Part shown: one piece after another, positions 8,971 to 16,395 of the stretch
Layout: each line of letters starts with the position of its first letter
How positions within the stretch are numbered: position 1 is the stretch's first letter
Assembly (NCBI GenBank): GCA_903928015.1
Contig: CAIYPF010000051.1
Span: 1 to 48,235, forward strand
Source of the DNA: an uncultured Gammaproteobacteria bacterium
GTDB lineage: Bacteria; Pseudomonadota; Gammaproteobacteria; Pseudomonadales; UBA5518
Direction of reading: 5' to 3'
DNA length: 48,235 nt
Made by a program: the position numbers and the translations under genes
Notes under the pieces: generated by a model
Databases searched by the model: none
Told to the model about the DNA's origin: nothing
Seen by the model: the letters and a program-made list of their open reading frames with translations, nothing else

Positions 8971-10527
8971 ATGAGCGAAACGGATCAGGGCGAAGGAACC
9001 GAAGGCGCGCGCCGTTCGCGGCGTGGCGCGGGGCGGGAACGCCGCCAGAGCGCAACGGCGCCTGTCGCACCCCCGTACATCAGCCGAGCCATTCCCCCCT
9101 ATGAGGTGATGGGCGAGGAAAACCTGCAGCGCATCGAGCGCGCGGCCGATCGCATCCTTGCCGAGACGGGCATCGAGATCCGCGATGACGATGTCGCCAT
9201 CGAACTGTTCCGCCGTTCAGGCGCGCGTGTCGAGGGCACGCGCGTGCGCTTCGAGCCGGGCCACCTGCGCGAGATCCTGAAAACCGCGCCCCGCGAGTTC
9301 GTGCAACACGCACGCAATCCTGCGCGTTCGGTGCGCATCGGCGGCAACGCGGTGGTGTTCGCGCCTGCCTACGGCGCGCCTTTCGTGATCGACGGGGACG
9401 GCTCGCGGCGCTACGGCAGGCTCGCGGATTTCCAGACGCTGGTGAAACTCGCGTACGCGAGCCCGTGGCTGCACCATTCCGGCGGCACGGTGGTCGAACC
9501 CACCGATGTGCCGGTGAACAAGCGCCACCTCGACATGGTCTACGCGCACATCCGCTACAGCGACAAGCCGTTCATGGGCTCGGTGACCGCAGAGGAGCGG
9601 GCAGAAGATTCGATCGCGATGGCGCGCATCGTTTTCGGCGCTGACTTCGTCGACCGTCACTGCGTGATTCTCGGCAATGTGAACGTGAACTCGCCGCTGC
9701 TGTGGGACGGCACCATGACCCGTGCGCTGCGCGCCTATGCGCGTGCGAACCAGGCGGGCGTGGTGGTGCCGTTCATTCTGGGCGGCGCGATGGGTCCGGT
9801 GACCAATGCCGGCGCAATCGCGCAGTCGCTGGCCGAGACGATGGTGGGCTGCGCGCTCACGCAACTCGAGCGCCCCGGTGCGCCGGTGATCTTCGGGAAT
9901 TTCCTGTCATCGATGTCGCTGCGTTCCGGTGCGCCGACATTCGGCACGCCCGAGCCTGCAGTGGGCACGCTCGTGGTCGGTCAACTCGCGCGCAGGCTCG
10001 GTCTGCCACTGCGCAGTGGCGGTTCCTTCACCACGTCGAAGCGCCCCGATGCGCAGGCCATGCAGGAGAGCGTGGTCTCGATGCTTTCTGCGGTGCAGGG
10101 CGGCGCGAATTTCATCCTGCACTCGGCGGGTTTTCTCGATGGGCTGCTGTCGGTGAACCTGCAGAAGTTCGTGCTGGATGCGGACTTCTGCGGCGCGCTG
10201 CACAGCTACCTGGGCGGCGTGCAGGTCGACGACAACCAGCTCGCTGTGGATGCCTTCGCCGAGGTGGGCCCCGGCAACCATTTCCTCGGGTGCAGCCACA
10301 CGCTCGCCAACTACACCACGGCCTTCTTCGATTCGCAGACGAACGACAACGAAGCCTTCGAGACCTGGTCCGAGGGCGGCGGCCTTGATGCCGCGGCGCG
10401 TGCCACGTTGCGGGTGGAGAAGACGCTTGCAGCTTACGAGCCGCCGCCGCTCGATGCCGCCGTTGATGAGGAGTTGCGCGCGTTCATCGCACAGAGAAAG
10501 ACAGCGATGCCGGATCAGTGGTACTGA
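8971..10527 (+). CDS. Trimethylamine methyltransferase (MttB) family protein, non-pyrrolysine type
   Basis: This 518-residue protein has a basic, probably disordered N-terminus (about 1-35) followed by the MttB/MtgB TIM-barrel domain. It reads through without any in-frame TAG, so it belongs to the non-pyrrolysine branch. Known members of that branch demethylate glycine betaine, proline betaine, carnitine or gamma-butyrobetaine. Typical segments are SGGTVVEPTDVPVNKRHL, GNVNVNSPLLWDGTM, PFILGGAMGPVTNAGAIA and the late GGVQVDDNQLAVDAFAEVGPG. The ATG at 8971 has GAGGGA about 9 bases upstream; a GTG directly precedes it. Known relatives transfer the methyl to a corrinoid protein, but none is encoded in this window, so the acceptor is open. 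It is the last gene of the operon. Confidence 0.9.
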   Translation: MSETDQGEGTEGARRSRRGAGRERRQSATAPVAPPYISRAIPPYEVMGEENLQRIERAADRILAETGIEIRDDDVAIELFRRSGARVEGTRVRFEPGHLREILKTAPREFVQHARNPARSVRIGGNAVVFAPAYGAPFVIDGDGSRRYGRLADFQTLVKLAYASPWLHHSGGTVVEPTDVPVNKRHLDMVYAHIRYSDKPFMGSVTAEERAEDSIAMARIVFGADFVDRHCVILGNVNVNSPLLWDGTMTRALRAYARANQAGVVVPFILGGAMGPVTNAGAIAQSLAETMVGCALTQLERPGAPVIFGNFLSSMSLRSGAPTFGTPEPAVGTLVVGQLARRLGLPLRSGGSFTTSKRPDAQAMQESVVSMLSAVQGGANFILHSAGFLDGLLSVNLQKFVLDADFCGALHSYLGGVQVDDNQLAVDAFAEVGPGNHFLGCSHTLANYTTAFFDSQTNDNEAFETWSEGGGLDAAARATLRVEKTLAAYEPPPLDAAVDEELRAFIAQRKTAMPDQWY

Positions 10528-10590
10528 CCCGACACCAGTCCATGGATGGTGGCAAGGCCGATCCGCCCGTGTTCCTGCGCCTCAGTTCCC

Positions 10591-11039
10591 TCAGCGAGCA
10601 TAGTGTTTCTCGAAATGACGCCGCATGGCGACCACCCCTTCCTTGAACATCCTGCCGCGGCCAAAGCCGATGCGGAAATGATCCTGCGGAACGTCCGTCA
10701 GTTCGGATGCGTAGATCGGGGGATGCCGCCGCGCGCCTTCAGTGCGACACGCGTCAGAAGCTCCGATGGGGTGGAGTTGCAGATCGACAGATAGTGTTTG
10801 TAGCGTTCGACCTGTTGCAGCAGCGATATGCCCCGCTCGTAGACCTCGGCGATTTGCACCCGCACCCGCGAGACACAGGATGTATTCCGGCGTGTTGCGA
10901 TCGTCGGGCGGAGATCAGCTACCGTCATGCTTTGGATGTCAGACGCCGTCATGTGCTACGGCGCGGTGAACTCCCATCCTGCAAGGAAGACTTCGAGGGC
11001 AAAGTCACGCAGGGGTCCGAGGCTCTCCGGGGCAGCCAC
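10591..11039 (-). pseudogene. Decayed class I/II aminotransferase relic
   Basis: Read on the minus strand, this 449-base stretch holds ordered fragments of a PLP aminotransferase of about 380 residues. From a GTG at 11039 it begins with LRDFALEVFLAGWEFTAP, then an in-frame TAG at 10958-10956, then MTASDIQSMTVADL in the same frame. A different frame gives TPEYILCLAGAG. The first frame resumes with IAEVYERGISL joined directly to LQQVERYKHYLSICN and STPSELLTRVALKA. A third frame gives the C-terminus DHFRIGFGRGRMFKEGVVAM and ends at a stop at 10591. The lysine-containing and central regions are missing. Nonsense, frameshift and deletion lesions together show a dead gene. It starts directly after the DUF1993 stop, so it was once the downstream gene of that unit. 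Confidence 0.75.
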
Positions 11040-11549
11040 TCAGTACGTGCCCATGAAATCTTTCTTGCCGATATCCACGCCCACGTGCCGGAGCACGTTG
11101 TAGGCAGTGGTCACGTGAAAGAAAAACTGAGGCAGACCATAGCTCAGCAAGTAGGCACGGCCCATCAGCTTTTTTTCCTTCGGTGTACCGGGGCGCAGCA
11201 CGATCTCGATAGCGTCACTGCCGTCGAATTGCGCCGCCGTCAGGGTGTCGAGAAACGCCACGGTCGTGGCTATGCGCTCCTTCAACTCCGCAAAATTCTG
11301 CTCGTTGTCGACGTAGGTGCGCACCTCGATACCCGCCAGGCGCGCGCTCACGCTGTTGGCGAAATCGCAGGCCACCTGGACTTGCCGCACCAGCGGCAAC
11401 ATGTCGATGGCAAGACGGGACTGCAGCAACACCTCCGGTTTCACGTTTCGCCCCTCGGCGTGGACCTCGCCCTTGGACAGGACGCCACTCAGGGCAAGGA
11501 GCATCTGCCTGAACACGGGCACGCTCGACAGATAAAGATCATGTGACAT
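11040..11549 (-). CDS. DUF1993 family protein (DinB-like fold)
   Basis: This 169-residue protein resembles the DUF1993 family throughout: an opening MSHDLYLSSVPVFRQMLLAL, a middle DMLPLVRQVQVACDFA, and a late YLLSYGLPQFFFHVTTAYNVLRH. Family members are about 165-175 residues, predicted four-helix bundles related to DinB, with no established reaction. The ATG at 11549 is chosen because AGGA lies about 7 bases upstream and the family starts here; in-frame ATGs at 11570 and 11597 lack such sites. The 123 bases between this start and the next gene's end at 11673 show nothing I recognise. A decayed aminotransferase follows directly downstream. Confidence 0.8.
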   Translation of the reverse strand: MSHDLYLSSVPVFRQMLLALSGVLSKGEVHAEGRNVKPEVLLQSRLAIDMLPLVRQVQVACDFANSVSARLAGIEVRTYVDNEQNFAELKERIATTVAFLDTLTAAQFDGSDAIEIVLRPGTPKEKKLMGRAYLLSYGLPQFFFHVTTAYNVLRHVGVDIGKKDFMGTY

Positions 11550-11672
11550 GGGTTTTCCTTGGTTGCTCATCCGGACATCGGCTATCTCGGGCGCCACTCT
11601 GGCGCTAATTGCGGCGTGAATCCACCCGGACCCGGTAAACGGTTCCCGGTGAGTACGATCTCACCGATGCCG

Positions 11673-12215
11673 TCAGTGGCCTTGCGACTCTCCGTCCGGC
11701 GCCCCACCTTGGGGGGATTTGTCCACACGCTCGACGTCGCGGATCCGCGCCGTAAGCTCCTCCGCCAGATCGTTCGGCATCGGAAAGGTCAGCGCGTACT
11801 GCGCGATTTTCCAGGCCCCGCCTTCGTCGCGCACCAGCACGCCGGTGCCGCGGCTCGTGCCGTAGCTCTTGCTGTCGAGCAACTCGTCAAACCATGCGAT
11901 GCAGGCGCAGGGCAGGCTGTAGAGGGTGATGTGACGCTCCCGCGGGCGATATACCCAGCCGGTACCGCGCGCGAACAGCGGCAGGGCGTAGCCGCGGAAC
12001 TGCTCCACGGTCCAGCGCTCGGTGGCGTCGGTGCCGATGAACACCGCATCCGGCGCGAACAGCGCGAAATAGCGCTCGCCGTCAGCCGCGGCCGCGGCGG
12101 CGTGCAGCGCATCGAGCGTATGCCCGATGGCCTCCTCCTGCGTGACGGTGTCTGCGCCTCGGGCGAGGGGCGCCAGAAGCATCAGGCTGGTGAGCAAGGC
12201 GAGTACGTGGCGCAC
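11673..12215 (-). CDS. Secreted SnoaL/DUF4440-like (NTF2-fold) protein
   Basis: This 180-residue protein starts at a GTG with GGAGGT 6 bases upstream. A signal peptide (VRHVLALLTSLMLLAPLARG) implies export. The rest fits the NTF2/SnoaL fold used by DUF4440 and SnoaL_3 proteins: a helix pair with EEAIGHTLDALHAAAAAADG, then FALFAPDAVFIGTDATERW, a loop, and strands with ITLYSLPCACIAWFDELL and GTGVLVRDEGGAWKIAQY. Such domains are often enzymes or binding modules of unknown substrate. It is divergent from the decarboxylase gene, and the 130 bases between the two starts should hold both promoters. An open frame extends further upstream to 12425 but would cross into the divergent gene. Confidence 0.72.
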   Translation of the reverse strand: MRHVLALLTSLMLLAPLARGADTVTQEEAIGHTLDALHAAAAAADGERYFALFAPDAVFIGTDATERWTVEQFRGYALPLFARGTGWVYRPRERHITLYSLPCACIAWFDELLDSKSYGTSRGTGVLVRDEGGAWKIAQYALTFPMPNDLAEELTARIRDVERVDKSPQGGAPDGESQGH

Positions 12216-12345
12216 GACGGGACCTCCGGGGGCTGGTGGGGAGACTCTAGCAGCCGGCAGGCGCTGCGGAGAGTGACAAAACGACCTCGTGACTGTGGTC
12301 AAATTGGCCTCACACCCGCGTTCGGGATGATGGCGAGGAGAATCC

Positions 12346-13770
12346 ATGACCCGCGGCCCGCTTCTCGATGCATGGTTCGCTGCGCGGAAGAAAAACCGTC
12401 GGCCACTGCAGATCCCCGGACACAAGAATCGCTATGCCCACGGCGAGGATGCCCTCGGTGCCGATCTGCTGGGGCCGCTCCTTCGCGATGACGTGCCGCT
12501 TCAGGGTGGTGTGGACGACAACGCCTACAGCCATCGCTATCTCGAACAGGCAGAAGCCTGTTGGTCCTCAGCCGTTGGCGCCGACTACGCACGGTTCCTC
12601 GTCGGGGGCTCTTCGCAGGGCAACATCGCTGCGCTCTCCGCCGTGAGCCATCCGGGACAGCCGGTGGCAATCGACCGCACATCGCATCGCAGCGCCCAGG
12701 CTGCGCTTGTGATCTCGGGTGCGCGGCCCGTGTGGGTGTATCCGGAGCTCCACCCCGAGACCGGTTTGCCGCTCGGCGTCCCGGCGCGTGCGCTCGCAGA
12801 TGTCACGTCTGGGGTGACGGCACTGTTCGTCACCTCACCCTCGTATGTCGGGACATTGAGCGATATCTCCGCGCTTGCGCGCGCGGCTCACGGACGTGGC
12901 ATCCCGCTGGTCGTCGATCAGGCATGGGGAGCGCATCTGTGTTTCATGGGTGGCCGTGGTGCCATCGCGTGTGGCGCCGATCTCGCTGTCACCAGCGTCC
13001 ACAAAGCGCTCCTGGGATATACCCAGACAGCCGTTGTCACGATGCGCGGCGACAGGGTCAACCGCGATCATCTGGACAGATGTGTCGATCTCGTCGCAAC
13101 GACGTCTCCCTCGGGGACGCTGCTGGCCTCGATCGATGCCACGCGTGTCGTGCTCGAACGCGACCACGGTAGTGCGATTTCACGCACCGTCCTGAACGTG
13201 CAGCGCATGCGTGAGACCCTGCGCAGGGTAAAGGGCCTCGTCGTCCTCGATGAATCCATGACGCCGGCAGGCATGGATCCCTTCAAGCTGACGCTGTGGC
13301 TCCCGCACACGGGCGCTGACGGCGTCGCCATCGGAAAGCGGCTTTGGGAGATGGGCCTGAACCTGGAGTCGGCCGATCGCGACACCCTCGTCTGCAGCGT
13401 GACCTTGGTGGACGAGGCCGCGTTCTGCGACGAGGCAGCAGCGATGCTGGCAAGCCTCATCGAGGCCGGACGTGGCAGGCCCCGAGCGGCTGCAACGTCG
13501 ACTGTCTGGCGTGTGGAACCGGACGTTGCCTGCACGCCTCGCGAAGCCTTCTTCGCGCGCAGGCGCCGCATCCCGCTCGAGCAGGCGGTGGGCGAGGTGA
13601 GCGCCGAGCAGTTCTGCCCGTATCCGCCGGGCGTGCCGATCATCGCGCCGGGCGAGAGAATCACCCGCGACGCCCTGGAGATCTTGCGCAAGTCGGCAGG
13701 CCAGGTACGCATCGCCTATTGCAGCGACCCCTCGCTCGCAACCGTGGAGGTCGTGGACGCGCTGCAGTGA
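12346..13770 (+). CDS. Orn/Lys/Arg decarboxylase-fold PLP enzyme
   Basis: This 474-residue PLP enzyme matches the major domain of the Orn/Lys/Arg decarboxylase family. IPGHKNRY near the N-terminus is the family's PGHK-type motif. FLVGGSSQGN binds the cofactor phosphate. VVDQAWGAHLCF carries the Asp and His, and TSVHKALLGYTQTA holds the Schiff-base Lys220. A C-terminal domain ends in CPYPPGVPIIAPGERI. It lacks the N-terminal wing domain of E. coli inducible decarboxylases and resembles the short form common in Gram-positives, cyanobacteria and actinobacteria. Substrate choice among ornithine, lysine and arginine cannot be read. GAGGAG precedes the ATG. A DEAD-box helicase follows after 78 bases. 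Confidence 0.82.
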   Translation: MTRGPLLDAWFAARKKNRRPLQIPGHKNRYAHGEDALGADLLGPLLRDDVPLQGGVDDNAYSHRYLEQAEACWSSAVGADYARFLVGGSSQGNIAALSAVSHPGQPVAIDRTSHRSAQAALVISGARPVWVYPELHPETGLPLGVPARALADVTSGVTALFVTSPSYVGTLSDISALARAAHGRGIPLVVDQAWGAHLCFMGGRGAIACGADLAVTSVHKALLGYTQTAVVTMRGDRVNRDHLDRCVDLVATTSPSGTLLASIDATRVVLERDHGSAISRTVLNVQRMRETLRRVKGLVVLDESMTPAGMDPFKLTLWLPHTGADGVAIGKRLWEMGLNLESADRDTLVCSVTLVDEAAFCDEAAAMLASLIEAGRGRPRAAATSTVWRVEPDVACTPREAFFARRRRIPLEQAVGEVSAEQFCPYPPGVPIIAPGERITRDALEILRKSAGQVRIAYCSDPSLATVEVVDALQ

Positions 13771-13848
13771 CGGCTCAACGCCGGGTCCGGGCTGCACCGT
13801 CGTCTCCAAAACAGGGATAATCAGTTTCGCCCGCACCGTCGACCTTCC

Positions 13849-16380
13849 ATGCCTGACTATCCCCTGCTGCGCCGCCTGCCCGCTTCCCGCGATTGTTCCG
13901 GGGGCGATCTGCTGGGCGGTTATCTGGACTACGTGGCAGAGCAGAACCTGACGCTGTACCCGGCCCAGGAAGAAGCCATCCTCGAGTTGTTCGAAGACAG
14001 GAACGTCATCCTCAACACGCCCACCGGCTCCGGCAAATCGCTGGTGGCAACCGCGCTGCATTTCAAATCGATGGCCCGCGGACGGCGCAGCGTCTACACG
14101 TGCCCGATCAAGGCGCTCGTAAACGAAAAATTCCTCGCGTTATGCCGCGATTTCGGTCCTGAGAACGTAGGCATCGCCACCGGCGACGCCACGGTGAACC
14201 GCGACGCCCCCATCCTGTGCTGCACGGCAGAAATCCTGGCAAATGTCGCTCTCGCCGAAGGTGCGGAGGCATCGTTCAGCGACATCATCATGGACGAGTT
14301 CCACTACTACTCGGACCATTCGCGCGGCGTTGCATGGCAGCTGCCGTTGCTGACGATGGACAAGGCGCGCTTCCTGCTGATGTCCGCCACGCTAGGTGCC
14401 ACCGGTTTCTTCGAGACAGCCCTTACGCGTCTGACGGGAGCGGAGACAACGGTAGTGGCCTCGGCGACGCGGCCAGTGCCCCTGAACTTTCGCTACGAAG
14501 ACAAGGAACCTCTGGAAACCGTGGTGAGGGAGTTGGTGGCGTCGCAGCAGGCGCCTGTTTACGTCGTGCACTTCACCCAGAACGATGCGGCGCAGACGAC
14601 GCAGAACCTGATGAGCCAGAACTATTGCACGGCAGAGGAAAAAGCCGCGATTGCGGAGGCTCTGATCGGCGTCAAGTTCAACAGCCCCTACGGCAAGGAC
14701 ATCAGACGTTTCCTGCGCCATGGCATCGGATTGCATCACGCCGGACTCCTGCCGAAGTACCGCATCCTGGTCGAGCGTCTCGCGCAAAAAGGCCTGCTGA
14801 AAATCATTTGCGGCACCGACACGCTCGGCGTGGGCGTGAACGTACCCATCCGCACGGTGCTGCTTACACAACTCAGCAAATACAGCGGAACGAAGACCGC
14901 CACGCTCACCGCGCGCGACTTTCACCAGATTACCGGCCGCGCGGGGCGCAAGGGATTCGACGACATCGGCTTTGTTGTTGCGCTGGCGCCCGAGTATGTC
15001 CTCGAGAACGCCCGGATAGAGGCGCGGATCCTGGGGGATCCGAAAAAAGCGAAAAAGCTCGTGAAGAAGAAACCCCCCGAGGGTTTCGTCACGTGGACGG
15101 GCGATACCTTCGCGAAGTTGCAGGCGGCACCGCCTGAACCGCTTGTATCGAGATTCCAGGTCACGCACGCCATGCTGTTGCAGGTGCTGAGCCGCAAAGG
15201 CGACGGCTGCCGCGCGATGCAGCGCATCATCCGTGACAGTCATGACACACCCACACAGAAGAAGGCCCATGGCAAACGTGCGTGGCAGTTGTTCCGCTCG
15301 CTGGCCGAGCGGAACATCATCGAGATAGTCCCGAAGCCGGAACGCGACAAGGCCGGAAAGCTGCGGCTGAACATCGACCTGCAGGAAGACTTCTCGCTCA
15401 ATCACGCGCTGTCGCTCTACCTGCTCGACACGCTGAAGCTGCTCGACATGGCGAGCTCCGGTTATCCGCTCGACGTGCTGACGCTGATCGAATCCATCCT
15501 CGAAAACCCGGACATCATCCTGCGTCGCCAGCTGGACGCGTTGAAGACCGAAAAGATGGCAGAGATGAAACAGCAGGGCATCGAGTACGAAGTACGCATC
15601 GCGAAGTTGGACGAGCTCGAGTATCCCAAACCGCAGCGCGAATTCATCTACGGCACCTTCGCCGCGTTCCTGCTGAAGCACCCCTGGGTGGGCCAGGAAA
15701 ACATCCGGCCGAAGAGCATCGTGCGCGAGATGGTGGAGGACTACGCGGACTTCGCCAACTACATCAAGCTCTACGATCTCGAACGCTCGGAAGGCGTGCT
15801 GCTCCGACACGTGTCCAGTGTGCACAAGGTCCTCGCGCAGACGGTGCCGCCTGCGTTCAAGAACGAGGATCTGCAGGAGATCGAGGACTGGCTGGGAGGG
15901 CTCCTCCGCGGCATCGACAGCAGCCTGCTGGACGAGTGGGAGCGGATGAAGAATCCCGGGATGCTTGTTGTCGCGGACGAGGTGGCTCCCGCGCCCGAAG
16001 CCATCGACATCACGAAGAACAAACGCGAGTTCACTGCTCTCATCCGCATCGAGGTGTTCCATTTCCTGCGCGCGCTTGCCGCCCATCGCTACGACGCGGC
16101 GGCAGCCCTGGTCTCACCGTGGATCGCAGAAGATCTGCGTGTGGCAATGGAACCCTATTACGCCGAGCACGAACGCATCCTGCTCGATCCGGACGCACGC
16201 AACCACACCCGCACCTACGTCACGCAGGATGAGCACGCCGGCACGTGGACGGTTGCGCAGGTGTTGGTGGATCCGCAGGGGCTGAACGACTGGCAGGCGA
16301 CGTTCACGGTGGACAAGGCGCTCGCAAAGGAAGAAGGCAAGCCGACGCTGGCACTGCTGGGCGTGTCGGCGATCGGGTGA
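13849..16380 (+). CDS. Ski2/Mtr4-like DEAD/DEAH-box helicase with DUF3516 C-terminus
   Basis: This 843-residue superfamily 2 helicase has Walker [10 protein letters not shown] (Lys63), [12 protein letters not shown] (motif Ia), the DExH box MDEFH (148-152), and MSATL (178-182). The second RecA domain has [23 protein letters not shown] and motif [12 protein letters not shown] (360-369). The last 400 or so residues match the DUF3516 region found behind such helicases, many of them actinobacterial. It probably unwinds RNA in turnover or ribosome-related processing, but its biology is not established. The gene ends 16 bases before the convergent cytochrome gene, with a palindrome in the gap. Confidence 0.85.
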   Translation: MPDYPLLRRLPASRDCSGGDLLGGYLDYVAEQNLTLYPAQEEAILELFEDRNVILNTPTGSGKSLVATALHFKSMARGRRSVYTCPIKALVNEKFLALCRDFGPENVGIATGDATVNRDAPILCCTAEILANVALAEGAEASFSDIIMDEFHYYSDHSRGVAWQLPLLTMDKARFLLMSATLGATGFFETALTRLTGAETTVVASATRPVPLNFRYEDKEPLETVVRELVASQQAPVYVVHFTQNDAAQTTQNLMSQNYCTAEEKAAIAEALIGVKFNSPYGKDIRRFLRHGIGLHHAGLLPKYRILVERLAQKGLLKIICGTDTLGVGVNVPIRTVLLTQLSKYSGTKTATLTARDFHQITGRAGRKGFDDIGFVVALAPEYVLENARIEARILGDPKKAKKLVKKKPPEGFVTWTGDTFAKLQAAPPEPLVSRFQVTHAMLLQVLSRKGDGCRAMQRIIRDSHDTPTQKKAHGKRAWQLFRSLAERNIIEIVPKPERDKAGKLRLNIDLQEDFSLNHALSLYLLDTLKLLDMASSGYPLDVLTLIESILENPDIILRRQLDALKTEKMAEMKQQGIEYEVRIAKLDELEYPKPQREFIYGTFAAFLLKHPWVGQENIRPKSIVREMVEDYADFANYIKLYDLERSEGVLLRHVSSVHKVLAQTVPPAFKNEDLQEIEDWLGGLLRGIDSSLLDEWERMKNPGMLVVADEVAPAPEAIDITKNKREFTALIRIEVFHFLRALAAHRYDAAAALVSPWIAEDLRVAMEPYYAEHERILLDPDARNHTRTYVTQDEHAGTWTVAQVLVDPQGLNDWQATFTVDKALAKEEGKPTLALLGVSAIG

Positions 16381-16395
16381 GTCGTCTCCGTGGAT

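Noticed and set aside
10956-10958. In-frame TAG near an MttB gene read as pyrrolysine
   Set aside because: It lies in the aminotransferase relic, which also has frameshifts and deletions, and the MttB-like gene itself has no in-frame TAG.
12297-12331. Minus-strand promoter TTGACC with a 17-base spacer for the SnoaL-like gene
   Set aside because: The -35 is reasonable but the matching -10 (TTGTCA) is too poor to call.
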